Assembly (NCBI RefSeq): GCF_019331805.1
Contig: NZ_JAHBBE010000027.1
Location: forward strand, 1 to 34,761
Direction of reading: 5' to 3'
Length of the DNA: 34,761 nt
Origin: Bifidobacterium pongonis
GTDB taxonomy: Bacteria; Actinomycetota; Actinomycetes; Actinomycetales; Bifidobacteriaceae
Shown here in pieces: positions 24,179-34,761 of this stretch. The position numbers and the translations under genes are program-made. The notes beneath the pieces were generated by a model. It was not told the DNA's origin. It saw only the letters and a program-made list of their open reading frames with translations, and did no database searches. Every line of letters starts with the position of its first letter. The first letter of the stretch is position 1.

Positions 24179-24823
24179 TCAGAACGTGGCGATCCAGTTC
24201 TTCAACAGCTGAGCACCGGCATCGCCGGACTTTTCGGGGTGGAACTGGGTGGCGAACAGAGGGCCACGCTCATATGCCGCGACGAAACGGCTGCGCCCGT
24301 ATTCGCACCAGGTCACCTTCTGATCGGCGGTCCAATCGATGCTGAACCGGCTCAGATCGAGTTCGTGTGCCTCATGGGCGGCGCAGGAGTGCACGAAGTA
24401 GAAACGCTCGTCCTCGATGTCCTTCAGCAGCTGCGAGCCTTCGGCGGCTTCGACCGTATCCCAGCCCATATGCGGCACCACGTCGGCGTCCAGCGGGTCG
24501 ACGCTGCCGCCGATCAAACCGATGCCGGGAGCGTCCGCGCCGTGTTCGCGGCCGAGTTCGAACATCACCTGCTCGCCGACGCACACGCCGAGCACCGGGC
24601 GTCCGGCGCGCAGACGATCCAGGATCACCCTGTCGCCGTCAACCGCTTTCAACCCCTCCATGCATGCGGCGAACGCGCCGACGCCGGGCACGACCAGACC
24701 GTCGGCCTCAAGGGCCTGACGGTAGTCGGAGGTCAGCGTGGTATCGACGCCCAGACGCGCCATGGCACGGACCATGGAACGCACATTGCCGAAACCGTAA
24801 TCGAATACAACTGCCGTGGTCAT
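24179..24823 (-). CDS. hisH: Imidazole glycerol phosphate synthase subunit HisH (glutaminase)
   Basis: HisH hydrolyses glutamine and channels ammonia to HisF for imidazole ring closure. The 214-residue class I amidotransferase has the triad Cys81 (LGVCVGEQ), His195 and Glu197 (FHPEKSG), plus the oxyanion region PGVGAF (46-51). The nucleophile-elbow sequence GVCVGEQ differs slightly from the common GICLGMQ but keeps the Cys. HisF, its partner, is not in this window. hisA follows after 53 bp. Confidence 0.95.
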   Translation of the reverse strand: MTTAVVFDYGFGNVRSMVRAMARLGVDTTLTSDYRQALEADGLVVPGVGAFAACMEGLKAVDGDRVILDRLRAGRPVLGVCVGEQVMFELGREHGADAPGIGLIGGSVDPLDADVVPHMGWDTVEAAEGSQLLKDIEDERFYFVHSCAAHEAHELDLSRFSIDWTADQKVTWCEYGRSRFVAAYERGPLFATQFHPEKSGDAGAQLLKNWIATF

Positions 24824-24850
24824 TGTCTTTCCCTGTCTCTCGCTCTCTCG

Positions 24851-25648
24851 CTATTGGATGCTCGAACCGTGGACGGATCCGCCCCGGCCCGGGCGCGTAT
24901 GCTTGGCGATCACCTGCATGGCCGAAGCATGGTCGAAGGCGCCCGAATCGATGACTTCGAACCCTTGCTCCTTGAGCTGGCCCACGGTGGTGATGCCCAA
25001 CATCAGATCCTCCACGAAACGCGGCGTGGAGTTGAACAGGATGGGCGGGGCCATCGTCGGACCGGCCTTGCCGCCGGCGTACATGGTGATTTCGAGTTTG
25101 TCGGCGCGATTCACGCCCAACACCACCGACATGCCGGCGACCACGGTGGTGATGTCCTTGGCCGCGGCTTCCGGGGAATCGCCGTCCAGATTGCGCAGCA
25201 CGGCGACGGCACCCTGATTCGAGCCCACACAGTCGGCCGAAATATCGGACAGCTGGCAGAATGCGGCCAGCAGCTCGGCCGAGGCGATGCCGGTGATCAG
25301 CGCGGCCCTTTTGGCCTTGTTGCCGAGCAGCCCGGCCAGCTCATCCTCGAATCCTACGGACGGGTCGATTTCCGAAGCGTCGTCGGGAATGCTGATGGAA
25401 TCGATGTCGTCAAGACCGTCGAATCCATCATCGTTACCGTTGCCGGAATCGGAACCGGAGTCGGAGTTGGAAGTATTGGAAGCCTCACCACCGGTTTCGC
25501 CGGTTTCAGCCGGTTCGACCGGCCTGTCCGCGGACTGCGCGAACTCCCGTTCGAAATCGGACATGGCCGCGTCGAGCTCCTCGTCGGAGAACAGGGAGTC
25601 ATCCGGATCGAAATCCTTACCGTTATCGTTCCGATCGTCGGCCATCAC
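24851..25648 (-). CDS. Acidic protein of unknown function within the his operon
   Basis: I do not recognise a named family. The 265-residue protein has a strongly acidic, Ser/Asp/Gly-rich, probably disordered half (1-100), then a compact part (about 101-260) with a hydrophobic helix ([21 protein letters not shown]) and beta-rich stretches ([25 protein letters not shown]). There is no signal peptide. The GTG start overlaps the hisB stop by four bases (GTGA), an ATG follows at once, and hisH begins 27 bp after its stop, so it is firmly inside the operon. A regulatory or structural role connected with histidine synthesis is inferred from position only. Confidence 0.8.
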   Translation of the reverse strand: MMADDRNDNGKDFDPDDSLFSDEELDAAMSDFEREFAQSADRPVEPAETGETGGEASNTSNSDSGSDSGNGNDDGFDGLDDIDSISIPDDASEIDPSVGFEDELAGLLGNKAKRAALITGIASAELLAAFCQLSDISADCVGSNQGAVAVLRNLDGDSPEAAAKDITTVVAGMSVVLGVNRADKLEITMYAGGKAGPTMAPPILFNSTPRFVEDLMLGITTVGQLKEQGFEVIDSGAFDHASAMQVIAKHTRPGRGGSVHGSSIQ

Positions 25649-26244
25649 AGCGCGCCCTTGGTGCTGGGAACGCCGTCCACACGCGGATCCGGCTCGATGG
25701 CGAAACGCAGCGCACGCGCCAGCGCCTTGAACTCCGCTTCGGCGATATGGTGAGGGTCACGGCCCGCGATCACCTGCATGTGCAGGCAGATGCCCGCGTG
25801 CATGGCGATGGATTCCATCACGTGGCGCACCAGGGAACCGGTGAAATGGCCGCCGATCATGCAGTATTCGAAGCCTTCCGGCTCACCGGTGCACACGCAG
25901 TACGGACGGCCGGAAATATCGACCACGGCCTTGGCAAGCGCCTCATCCAGCGGCACGGTGGCGTCGGCGAAACGGCGAATGCCACGCTTGTCGCCCAGCG
26001 CCTGCCTCAAAGCCTCGCCGAACACGATCGCAGTGTCCTCCACGGTGTGATGCACGTCGATATCGGTGTCGCCGTGCGCGTGGATGGTCAGATCGATGAG
26101 CGAATGCTTGCCCAGCGCGGTCATCATATGGTTGTAGAACGGCACGGAAGTGTCGATGTCGGTCTTGCCGGTGCCGTCAAGATTAAGTTCGAGTTCGATA
26201 TGCGATTCGCTGGTTTCGCGAACGATGCGCGCGGTCCTTGCCAT
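25645..26244 (-). CDS. hisB: Imidazoleglycerol-phosphate dehydratase HisB
   Basis: HisB dehydrates imidazole glycerol phosphate to imidazole acetol phosphate. The 199-residue protein is the monofunctional form with no phosphatase domain. Manganese-binding repeats are visible: HHTVEDTAI (65-73) and [15 protein letters not shown] near the end, with [13 protein letters not shown] and [14 protein letters not shown] 26244 has AAGGAG seven bases upstream; the upstream extension of the frame is not conserved. A 162-bp gap with a strong hairpin separates it from hisC. Confidence 0.95.
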   Translation of the reverse strand: MARTARIVRETSESHIELELNLDGTGKTDIDTSVPFYNHMMTALGKHSLIDLTIHAHGDTDIDVHHTVEDTAIVFGEALRQALGDKRGIRRFADATVPLDEALAKAVVDISGRPYCVCTGEPEGFEYCMIGGHFTGSLVRHVMESIAMHAGICLHMQVIAGRDPHHIAEAEFKALARALRFAIEPDPRVDGVPSTKGAL

Positions 26245-26360
26245 GTTGCGCTCCTTACGGCACTGTGTCTCTGTCTGTTCGCATACGCCCATGTGCCACA
26301 CGCGCATGCCTCGGTTCTGTTCGCATGGATATGCGCACGGCTGCAGGGTGCGTATATCCG

Positions 26361-26402
26361 CCGGTGCGGGGCGCAGGGGCTCTCCCCCACGCCCCGCACC
26401 GG
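26361..26402. repeat. GC-rich hairpin between hisC and hisB
   Basis: CCGGTGCGGGGCG (26361-26373) and CGCCCCGCACCGG (26390-26402) form a perfect 13-bp stem with a 16-base loop that contains its own GGGG/CCCC pair. It begins four bases after the hisC stop in the transcript. No T-run follows, so it may act as an mRNA 3'-end stabiliser, a pause site or a partial terminator within the operon. Confidence 0.75.
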
Positions 26403-26406
26403 TCGT

Positions 26407-27567
26407 CTACTCCGCTTCCACTATACGCAGCACTTCGGTGAGTGCCGTGCGGAACCGTTCCATTTCCTCGTCGGTGCCCATGCACACGCGCAGCCAGCCG
26501 TCGGGGCCGACCACACGAATCAGCACGCCCCTCTTGAGCAGCTCATCGAAGATCTCGTCGCGCTTGTCGAAGGATCCGCCGAACAGCAGGAAGTTCGATT
26601 CCGATTCGGCCACGTCGAGCGGCTTGCCCTTGTAGGTCTGGGTTTTCAGCCACTGCGCGGTGGCTTCACGGGTCAGTCGCAGATGCTCCACGCGGCTCAG
26701 CTGCTCATCGGTGTGCTCGAAGGCGGCCAGTGCGGCGGCCTGGGTGACGGCGCTCAGATGGTACGGCATACGCACGATGCGCATGCAGTCGATGATGCCC
26801 TTGGATGCTGCGAGATACCCGACGCGCGCACCGGCGAAGGCGAAAGCCTTGCTCATGGTGCGGGACACCGCCAGGTTCGGATGCCCGGCGATCAGGGTGA
26901 CCGCGCTGGGGGTGCCGGGGTTGCGGAACTCCACGTACGCCTCGTCGATGACGACGATGGGGTGCACGCCTTCCGCGGCACCGGCCACTTCGGCGGTTTC
27001 GCACACGTCAAGCACACGTTCCACGTCGGCCAACGGCAGCGGGGTGCCCGTGGGATTGTTCGGGCTGGTGAGCAGCACCATGGACGGTTTGACCGTCTTG
27101 ATCTGTTCGATCAGCGCGTCGACATCCAGCGTGAAATCGGCGTTGCGATGCGCCAGCTTCCAACCGGTGAACGTGTCGCGGGCGTACTCCGGGTACATGG
27201 AGTACGTCGGGTCAGCGCCGAGCGCCACGCGGCCGGGGCCGCCGAACGCCTGGAACAGCTGCAGCATGATCTCGTTGGAGCCGTTGGCGCCCCACAGTTC
27301 GTCCACGCTGAGGCGGACGCCGGATTCACGGTCCAGATAGTCGCTGAACGCCTGACGCAATTCGATATGCTCACGATCCGGGTAACGGTTCAGCGTGGGC
27401 GCGATCTCCAGCACGCGCTTGGCGATCGCTTCGCACACGGCCTGATCGGGCGCGTACGGGTTCTCGTTCACGTTGAGGCACACCGGCACGTCAAGCTGCG
27501 GGGCACCGTACGGTTCCTCGCCGATCAGGTCGTTGCGCAGAGGCAGGTTCGCGGGAATGGAGCTCAT
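26407..27567 (-). CDS. hisC: Histidinol-phosphate aminotransferase HisC
   Basis: HisC transfers the amino group from glutamate to imidazole acetol phosphate, giving histidinol phosphate. The 386-residue fold-type I PLP enzyme shows NENPY (35-39), GANGSNEI (93-100), SPNNPTGTP (168-176), DEAYVEF (208-214) and the PLP lysine K240 in TMSKAFAFAGARVGYL. Length fits the family. Its ATG overlaps the hisD stop by four bases (ATGA), so translation is coupled. Confidence 0.95.
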   Translation of the reverse strand: MSSIPANLPLRNDLIGEEPYGAPQLDVPVCLNVNENPYAPDQAVCEAIAKRVLEIAPTLNRYPDREHIELRQAFSDYLDRESGVRLSVDELWGANGSNEIMLQLFQAFGGPGRVALGADPTYSMYPEYARDTFTGWKLAHRNADFTLDVDALIEQIKTVKPSMVLLTSPNNPTGTPLPLADVERVLDVCETAEVAGAAEGVHPIVVIDEAYVEFRNPGTPSAVTLIAGHPNLAVSRTMSKAFAFAGARVGYLAASKGIIDCMRIVRMPYHLSAVTQAAALAAFEHTDEQLSRVEHLRLTREATAQWLKTQTYKGKPLDVAESESNFLLFGGSFDKRDEIFDELLKRGVLIRVVGPDGWLRVCMGTDEEMERFRTALTEVLRIVEAE

Positions 27568-28961
27568 CGCAGACCGGCCTTCTTCTCCTGATCGACGATG
27601 CTCGCCTTATCGTACGGATCGTCGATGAAACGGCTGAGCACGCACTCGCCGTGCGCGGGCAGATCCTCGGAGACGGCGAAGGCGTTGATACGCGCGGCGA
27701 TGGCCTTCAGACCCTGCTCGTCGTATTCGATGACCTCGACGGGCTTCATGAAGGTGTGCACGCCAAGGCCTGCGGCGAAGCGAGCGGTGCCGCCGGTGGG
27801 CAGCACGTGGTTCGAACCGGACATGTAATCGCCCAGCGGGACCGGGGAGTACGGGCCGCGGAAGATGGCGCCGGCGTTCTTGATGCGCGGCACCACGGCG
27901 TCGGCATCGGCGGTCTGGATCTCCAGGTGCTCGGCGGCGTAGGCGTTGGCCGCGTCGATGGACTGGTCGAGGCCGTCGGTCAGCACGATGGCGGACTGGG
28001 TGCCGGACAGGCTGGTGTGCACGCGTTCCGCATGTTCGGTGCGGGGCACGCGGTAGTTCAGGTTCTCCTGCACCTTCTCGGCGATGTCGGTGGAGTCGGT
28101 GAACAGTACGGAACCGGCGAGCTCGTCGTGCTCGGCCTGACCGATGAGATCGGCGGCCAGCAGGCTCGGGTTGGCGGTCTTGTCGGCGATGATGCCGATT
28201 TCGGTCGGGCCGGCGACGGCGTCGATGCCGACGAAGCCGGAGACGAGGGACTTGGCGGTGGCCACGAAGATGTTGCCCGGACCAGTGATCTTATCGACCG
28301 GATCGCACAGGATCTCGCCGTCCTGCGGTTCGCTGCCCTTGGCACCGTAGGCGAACATGGCGATGGCCTGGGCGCCGCCCACGGCGTACACCTCTTCGAC
28401 GCCGAGGATCGCGCAAGTGGCGAGGATGGTCTTGTTCGGCAGACCGTCCGGGTCGCCCTTGCTCGGCGGGGTCGCGATGGCGAGCGATTCCACGCCGGCC
28501 GCCTGGGCCGGAACGGTGTTCATGATCACGGAGGACGGGTACACGGCCTTGCCGCCGGGCACATACAGGCCGACGCGCTGGATCGGGATCCACCGTTCGG
28601 CGACGCGGGCGCCGTCGGCCAGATCGGTGTGGAAGTCCTGCGGCACCTGGCTCTTCGCGACCGCACGGGCGCGACGCACGGATTCCTCGATGGCCGCACG
28701 CACTTCGGGGTCGAGGGTTTCGAGAGCGTTCTTCATCGCCTCGACGGGGACGCGCAGATTGGTCGGACGCACGCCATCGAACTTCTCGCCGAAATCACGC
28801 AACGCTGCGGCTCCGCGAGCCTTCACGTCCTCAAGAATCGGGCGCACCAGATCGGTGGCTTCGGAAGTGCCCATCTCGGCGCGCGGCATGGCGGCCAGCA
28901 GTTCGGCACGGGAGAGGTTCTTGCCCCTGAGATCAATGATTCGCATAATGTTTTCGCTCAT
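27564..28961 (-). CDS. hisD: Histidinol dehydrogenase HisD
   Basis: HisD performs the two-step NAD-dependent oxidation of histidinol to histidine. The 465-residue protein has GLYVPGGKAVYPSSVIM (131-147), KITGPGN (224-230), GPTEIGIIAD (251-260) and the zinc ligands Gln275 and His278 in GQAEHDE, plus HGECVLSRF near the C-terminus. ATG 28961 is chosen: it has GGGAAG close upstream, while the in-frame ATG at 28946 has no site. A TACACT -10-like element lies only eight bases before this ATG, so a leaderless mRNA is also possible. First gene of the his operon. Confidence 0.95.
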   Translation of the reverse strand: MSENIMRIIDLRGKNLSRAELLAAMPRAEMGTSEATDLVRPILEDVKARGAAALRDFGEKFDGVRPTNLRVPVEAMKNALETLDPEVRAAIEESVRRARAVAKSQVPQDFHTDLADGARVAERWIPIQRVGLYVPGGKAVYPSSVIMNTVPAQAAGVESLAIATPPSKGDPDGLPNKTILATCAILGVEEVYAVGGAQAIAMFAYGAKGSEPQDGEILCDPVDKITGPGNIFVATAKSLVSGFVGIDAVAGPTEIGIIADKTANPSLLAADLIGQAEHDELAGSVLFTDSTDIAEKVQENLNYRVPRTEHAERVHTSLSGTQSAIVLTDGLDQSIDAANAYAAEHLEIQTADADAVVPRIKNAGAIFRGPYSPVPLGDYMSGSNHVLPTGGTARFAAGLGVHTFMKPVEVIEYDEQGLKAIAARINAFAVSEDLPAHGECVLSRFIDDPYDKASIVDQEKKAGLR

Positions 28962-29292
28962 AGCTTCCCAGTGTATGTTCTCTTCGTGACGGAAAACGTC
29001 ATTATTCCGCCAAAACCCAAATCGTGAGACAGAACCCCTTTCGCGCCGTGCACATCGGCCCACCCGTTGGAACGGCGTGGAAGCAGGCCGTTCGCAGGCG
29101 TGCTGTGCTTACTCTCCATCCCGGCGTTCGAGCGCATCACCGTGCCCGTTCCGCACATTTCGGATGGTTCGAAACCAGGGTGCCCCACTGTTCGCGGCCC
29201 TTATACATCGCCGTATATCGTCGCGCCCAGGCAGAGCGTGAAGCCGCCATCCATACTTTGCCGCGCGCACAGACTACGCGGCGAAACGTGAC
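28962..29292. other. his promoter region
   Basis: This stretch of 331 bp between the DUF4186 stop and hisD holds no convincing gene. Near hisD a TGACG-N5-CGTCA dyad (28987-29001) lies upstream of a TACACT -10-like hexamer (28975-28970, minus strand) and may be an operator. A weak GCCGCG/CGCGGC hairpin (29260-29282) follows the DUF4186 gene. No T-box or other leader could be recognised. Confidence 0.4.
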
Positions 29293-29682
29293 CTATGCCG
29301 CAGGATGCAAGGTCAGATCACGCTCGATCCATGCCATGACCAAGTCGGCAAGCCATTGGATCTCCGTATCGGTCAGCTCCCGCCCTTGCGGAATATGATG
29401 CCATTTCTCGATGCAGCCGCGGCAACAGGTCGCGGTGGCATGCTGCGCGGTGAACACCGGATGCCCGCGCCACGGCGTCTGCTTGCCGTCCTTCAGCGGA
29501 TGCGCATCCCCCACCCTCGAACGCAGCAACTCATGGGCGTGCCTGTCGATGGTCGCCTTGCCCTTGGCACGCGCATACGCGCGGTCCTTATCCGAAAGCA
29601 CGAATTTGGAACGGAACCTCGAATACGACAACCGACGCATCGTATCCTCGATCCACGCGTCCTCATCCATATCCATCATCAT
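29293..29682 (-). CDS. DUF4186 domain protein
   Basis: The 129-residue protein matches the DUF4186 family, whose function is unknown. Its central part (about 20-122) contains RFRSKFVLSDKDRAYARAKG, HPLKDGKQTPWRGHPVF and AQHATATCCRGCIEKWHHIPQGREL. The conserved His and Cys residues (CCRGC at 86-90, His81, His95, His96) could bind a metal. The first of three ATGs at 29682 is preceded by GGAGGG at seven bases. It sits alone between tuf and the his operon on the same strand. Confidence 0.85.
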   Translation of the reverse strand: MMMDMDEDAWIEDTMRRLSYSRFRSKFVLSDKDRAYARAKGKATIDRHAHELLRSRVGDAHPLKDGKQTPWRGHPVFTAQHATATCCRGCIEKWHHIPQGRELTDTEIQWLADLVMAWIERDLTLHPAA

Positions 29683-29812
29683 GCCGATTCCCTCCGTCAC
29701 CCCACTGTACGCCCGATCCGAACCTTGGCCGGGCACAGGCTGGCAATACGCTGCGGTCCATGGACCCGCAGCCAACGGACTCGCATCTCATAGCATTACA
29801 ACGCCGAAAACG

Positions 29813-29848
29813 GAAGAACCCCCTCGGAACAATCCAAGGGGGTTCTTC
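29813..29848 (-). terminator. Intrinsic terminator of tuf / str operon
   Basis: GAAGAACCCCCT (29813-29824) and AGGGGGTTCTTC (29837-29848) form a perfect 12-bp stem with a 12-base loop. In the minus-strand transcript it is followed by CGTTTTC. It lies about 45 bp past the tuf stop. Confidence 0.9.
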
Positions 29849-29891
29849 GGAACGCTAGTTCACAGCGTGTCGATCATCGCTGGAGCAATTA

Positions 29892-31091
<1,200 letters not shown>

Positions 31092-31122
31092 TACTTTGTC
31101 CTCCTGGACGTTTCGTAGGTTT

Positions 31123-31195
31123 ACTGGGTTTCTGGGTTGTGCCACATTGATGAGCCAGAACCCAGTCAGCGATACACGATATTACCGCTGACTGG
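31123..31195 (-). promoter_or_regulatory. Mutually exclusive hairpins in the fusA-tuf spacer
   Basis: CCAGTCAGCG (31162-31171) pairs perfectly with CGCTGACTGG (31186-31195). CCAGAACCCAGT (31155-31166) pairs with ACTGGGTTTCTGG (31123-31135) with one bulge. The two stems share 31162-31166, so only one can form fully. They lie between the fusA stop and the tuf ribosome binding site. A role in separate control or processing of tuf mRNA is inferred; neither stem has a T-run. Confidence 0.55.
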
Positions 31196-31228
31196 AGACT
31201 GACGCCACCTCACGCGTGGCAACGTGTG

Positions 31229-33355
31229 TCACTCGCCGCGCTGAGCCTTGATAATCTCTTCGGAGACGCTCTTCGGCACCTCAGCGTAGGAGTCCATCTG
31301 CATGGTGAACATAGCGCGGCCCTGGGTCTTGGAACGCAGATCGCCGATGTAGCCGAACATCTCGGACAGCGGGACCTTAGCGTCGATGACCTTGACGCCG
31401 GTGGCATCGGACATCTGGGAGATGCTGCCACGACGCTGGTTCAGATCGCCGATGACTTCGCCCATGTACTCTTCCGGAGTACGGACTTCGACAGCCATGA
31501 TCGGCTCGAGGATGACCGGCTTGGCCTTCGGAGCGGCTTCCTTGAAGCACATGGAGCCCGCGAGCTTGAAGGCCATTTCGGAGGAATCGACCGGGTGCAT
31601 CTGGCCGTCGGTGACGGTGGCCTTGACGCCCACAACCGGGAAGCCGGCGAGAATACCGGATTCCATGGCTTCCTTGACGCCAGCCTCGATGGACGGGATG
31701 AATTCCTGGGAAATGTGGCCACCGGTGACGGCGTTCTCGAACTCGAAGGTCTTGCCTTCGGTGGTCTCGAGCGGCTCGAAGTTCATCAGGACCTTTGCGA
31801 ACTGGCCGGAACCACCGGTCTGCTTCTTGTGGGTGTAGCCCTGGTCCATGACGGCCTTGCGGATCGTCTCGCGGTAGGCAACCTGCGGCTTGCCCTGGTT
31901 GCACTCCACCTTGAACTCACGACGCATACGGTCGACGATGATGTCGAGCTGGAGCTCGCCCATGCCTGCGATCAGGGTCTGGCCGGACTCTTCGTCGGTG
32001 GTGACCTGGAAGGTCGGATCCTCTTCGGAGAGCTTCGCCAGAGCGATGCCCATCTTCTCCTGATCGGCCTTGGTCTTCGGCTCCACGGCGACCTGGATCA
32101 CCGGATCCGGGAAGGTCATGGAGTTCAGGGAGATCGGAGCGTCGAGGGCGCACAGGGTGTCGCCGGTGGTGACGTTCTTCAGACCCACGAAGGTGTAGAT
32201 GTTACCGGCCGAAGCCTCATCCACCGGGTTCTCCTTGTCGGCGTGCATCTGGAAGATCTTGCCGACGCGTTCCTTCTTGCCACGGGTGGAGTCGAGCACG
32301 GAATCGCCCTGCTTGACGGAACCGGAGTAGACACGCACGAACACGAGCTTGCCGTAGAACGGGTGGGTGGAGATCTTGAAGACCAGAGCCGAGAACGGAT
32401 CGGACTTCAGCGGCTTGCGGTCGATCTCAATGGACTCATCCTGCGGGTCGTAACCCTGGATGGCCGGCACGTCCTCCGGGCTCGGCAGGTAGTCAACCAC
32501 GCCGTCGAGCATCGGCTGAACGCCCTTATCCTTGAACGCGGAACCGCAGAAGACCGGGAAGGCCTCCTTGTTGATGGTGAGCTTGCGGACAGCGGCGCGG
32601 ATCTCTTCCTTGGTGATCTCCTCGCCACCGAAGAACTTCTCCATCAGGGCGTCGTCGGTTTCGGCAACGGCCTCAACGAGGGCGTTGTGGTACTCCTCGG
32701 CCTTGTCCTTCAGGTCGTCCGGGATCTCGGTGGTATCGTACTTGGCGCCGAGCTCCTCGGTGCCGTTCCAGATGTAAGCCTGCATCTCGACCAGGTCGAC
32801 AACGCCGGTGAAGTCGTTCTCGGCGCCGATCGGCAGCTGCATCACGAGCGGGGTAGCACCCAGCTTGTCCTTGATGGTGTCGACGGAGTAGTAGAAGTTC
32901 GCGCCCAGCTTATCCATCTTGTTGATGAAGCAGATACGCGGAACGCCGTACTTATCGGCCTGACGCCACACGGTTTCGGACTGCGGCTCCACACCTTCCT
33001 TGCCGTCGAACACGGCAACGGCGCCATCGAGCACGCGCAGGGAGCGCTCCACCTCAGCGGTGAAGTCCACGTGGCCCGGGGTGTCGATGATGTTGATCTG
33101 GAACTTGTCCTTGGTGTCGTGGGACTGGCGGTGCCAGAAGCAGGTGGTAGCGGCGGACTGGATGGTGATACCACGCTCCTGCTCCTGCTCCATGAAGTCC
33201 ATGGTGGAAGCGCCGTCGTGGGTCTCGCCGATCTTGTAGTTCTTGCCGGTGTAGAACAGAATACGCTCGGTAGTGGTGGTCTTACCGGCATCGATGTGAG
33301 CCATGATGCCGATGTTGCGGACGTGATGAAGGTCCGAAAGCACCTCTTCAGCCAT
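31229..33355 (-). CDS. fusA: Translation elongation factor EF-G
   Basis: EF-G is the GTPase that drives ribosomal translocation and, with RRF, ribosome recycling. The 708-residue protein starts with [20 protein letters not shown] (P-loop 19-26), and contains [20 protein letters not shown] and [11 protein letters not shown], then EF-G domains II to V ending with [20 protein letters not shown]. Length is normal. AAGGA lies ahead of the ATG. It follows rpsG by 33 bp. Confidence 0.98.
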   Translation of the reverse strand: MAEEVLSDLHHVRNIGIMAHIDAGKTTTTERILFYTGKNYKIGETHDGASTMDFMEQEQERGITIQSAATTCFWHRQSHDTKDKFQINIIDTPGHVDFTAEVERSLRVLDGAVAVFDGKEGVEPQSETVWRQADKYGVPRICFINKMDKLGANFYYSVDTIKDKLGATPLVMQLPIGAENDFTGVVDLVEMQAYIWNGTEELGAKYDTTEIPDDLKDKAEEYHNALVEAVAETDDALMEKFFGGEEITKEEIRAAVRKLTINKEAFPVFCGSAFKDKGVQPMLDGVVDYLPSPEDVPAIQGYDPQDESIEIDRKPLKSDPFSALVFKISTHPFYGKLVFVRVYSGSVKQGDSVLDSTRGKKERVGKIFQMHADKENPVDEASAGNIYTFVGLKNVTTGDTLCALDAPISLNSMTFPDPVIQVAVEPKTKADQEKMGIALAKLSEEDPTFQVTTDEESGQTLIAGMGELQLDIIVDRMRREFKVECNQGKPQVAYRETIRKAVMDQGYTHKKQTGGSGQFAKVLMNFEPLETTEGKTFEFENAVTGGHISQEFIPSIEAGVKEAMESGILAGFPVVGVKATVTDGQMHPVDSSEMAFKLAGSMCFKEAAPKAKPVILEPIMAVEVRTPEEYMGEVIGDLNQRRGSISQMSDATGVKVIDAKVPLSEMFGYIGDLRSKTQGRAMFTMQMDSYAEVPKSVSEEIIKAQRGE

Positions 33356-33388
33356 TTTTAATCCTTAACTTTCTAAAGGTCCGAGTGA

Positions 33389-33859
33389 TTACCAGCGGTA
33401 GTGGGCGAAGGCCTTGTTGGCCTCGGCCATCTTGTGGGTGTCCTCGCGACGCTTCACGGAAGCGCCCAGACCGTTGGAGGCGTCGAGGATCTCGTTGGCG
33501 AGACGCTCGGCCATGGTCTTCTCACGACGAGCGCGGGAGAAGTCGGTCAGCCAGCGCAGGGACAGGGTGTTCGCGCGGGCGGGCTTCACCTCGACCGGCA
33601 CCTGGTAGGTGGCGCCACCGACACGGCGGGAGCGGACCTCGAGGGACGGACGGATGTTGTCGAGGGCGCGCTTCAGCACGGCCACGGGCTCCTGCTCGGT
33701 CTTTTCCTTGACCATATCGAGCGCGGAGTACACGATGTCCTCAGCAATCGACTTCTTGCCGTCGAGGAGGATCTTGTTGATGAGCTGTGCCACAACGGTG
33801 GAGCCGTAAATCGGATCCGGCAGCAGCTGGTGCTTCTTGGAAGGTCCTTTACGTGACAT
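33389..33859 (-). CDS. rpsG: 30S ribosomal protein S7
   Basis: S7 binds the 3' major domain of 16S rRNA and starts assembly of the 30S head. The 156-residue protein is complete and typical, with [10 protein letters not shown] at the start, [20 protein letters not shown], and [13 protein letters not shown] in the conserved beta-hairpin. It begins five bases after the rpsL stop, indicating coupled translation in the str operon. Confidence 0.98.
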   Translation of the reverse strand: MSRKGPSKKHQLLPDPIYGSTVVAQLINKILLDGKKSIAEDIVYSALDMVKEKTEQEPVAVLKRALDNIRPSLEVRSRRVGGATYQVPVEVKPARANTLSLRWLTDFSRARREKTMAERLANEILDASNGLGASVKRREDTHKMAEANKAFAHYRW

Positions 33860-33864
33860 ATCTC

Positions 33865-34236
33865 TTACTTCGCCTTCTTTGCTCCGTACAGGGAACGACC
33901 CTGCTTGCGGTCCTTAACGCCCTGGGTATCGAGTGCGCCACGCACGATGTGGTAACGCACACCCGGCAGATCCTTCACACGGCCGCCGCGCACGAGCACG
34001 ATGGAGTGCTCCTGCAGGTTGTGGCCCTCACCCGGGATGTAAGCGGTGACTTCGATGCCGGAGGAAAGACGCACACGGGCGACCTTACGCAGAGCGGAGT
34101 TCGGCTTCTTCGGGGTGGTGGTGTAGACACGGGTGCACACGCCGCGACGCAGCGGGCTGCCCTTCAGCGCCAAAGTCTTGGACTTCTTCGGCTTCGGCGA
34201 GCGTCCCTTACGGACGAGCTGTTCAATAGTAGGCAA
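33865..34236 (-). CDS. rpsL: 30S ribosomal protein S12
   Basis: S12 lies at the decoding centre and affects accuracy. The 123-residue protein is complete. Lys43 (in TPKKPNSA) and Lys88 (VKDLPG) are wild type, so no streptomycin-resistance change is seen at these two sites. The start codon is TTG at 34236, giving [11 protein letters not shown] at the conserved N-terminus, with GGAGA eight bases upstream. It is the first gene of the str operon. Part of it (33926-34048) is repeated in inverted orientation at the window end. Confidence 0.97.
   Translation of the reverse strand: MPTIEQLVRKGRSPKPKKSKTLALKGSPLRRGVCTRVYTTTPKKPNSALRKVARVRLSSGIEVTAYIPGEGHNLQEHSIVLVRGGRVKDLPGVRYHIVRGALDTQGVKDRKQGRSLYGAKKAK
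33926..34048 (-). repeat. Inverted repeat arm within rpsL (partner of 34639-34761)
   Basis: This arm covers S12 codons 64-104 and is identical over 123 bases to the window end in opposite orientation. Identity stops sharply at 34048/34049 (partner 34638 is G where the copy would need T). Confidence 0.9.

Positions 34237-34761
<525 letters not shown>

Noticed and set aside
26361..26402. Intrinsic terminator ending a hisDC transcript
   Set aside because: The stem is strong but no U-run follows in the transcript, and hisB has no obvious own promoter.
31226..33361. A 711-codon open frame on the + strand opposite fusA
   Set aside because: Mirror image of the strongly biased fusA codons, with no ribosome binding site or domain support.

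Overview
The window looks like a chromosomal segment of a high-GC actinobacterium, most likely Bifidobacterium or a close relative. The reasons are the high GC content at third codon positions, frequent GTG starts with AAGGAG-type ribosome binding sites, a division/cell-wall (dcw) cluster that lacks ftsZ and carries a degenerate murE-like gene, an actinobacterial HelD ahead of serA, and a his operon carrying an extra acidic protein. The assignment rests on protein and layout recognition, not on a database search.

Layout. Positions 1-73 hold the tail of an unidentified + strand gene. Positions 74-583 are non-coding and contain a roughly 200-bp near-palindromic element. From 15181 down to 584 the minus strand carries a compact dcw cluster: mraZ, rsmH, ftsL, ftsI, a truncated MurE-like gene, murF, mraY, murD, ftsW, murG, murC, ftsQ. 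Many junctions overlap by 1-14 bases, so the cluster is probably one transcription unit. Upstream of mraZ lie four TGGGG boxes spaced exactly 10 bp apart, a candidate MraZ operator.

Divergent from mraZ, the + strand carries helD and serA (10 bp apart), ended by a hairpin. Then come a minus-strand membrane protein with a lysozyme-like C-terminal region, a GlnA2-like glutamine synthetase with a textbook terminator, and a + strand DUF2252 gene whose promoter suggests a leaderless GTG start. A bidirectional terminator separates it from the minus-strand his operon hisD-hisC-hisB-(unknown acidic protein)-hisH-hisA/priA.

Upstream of his lie a DUF4186 gene and the str operon rpsL-rpsG-fusA-tuf on the minus strand. 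tuf ends at a strong terminator, and overlapping alternative hairpins lie between fusA and tuf. The last 123 bases (34639-34761) are an exact inverted copy of the middle of rpsL. This is either a fold-back or assembly-edge artefact or a real inverted duplication.

Almost all genes are core functions: peptidoglycan precursor synthesis and septation, translation, histidine, serine and glutamine synthesis, and RNA polymerase maintenance. I found no phage, CRISPR, tRNA, rRNA or complete insertion sequence. The less explained items are the catalytically dead-looking MurE relative, the palindromic element, 15-bp tandem repeats in the cytoplasmic tails of FtsW and FtsQ, the acidic his-operon protein, and the rpsL inverted copy.
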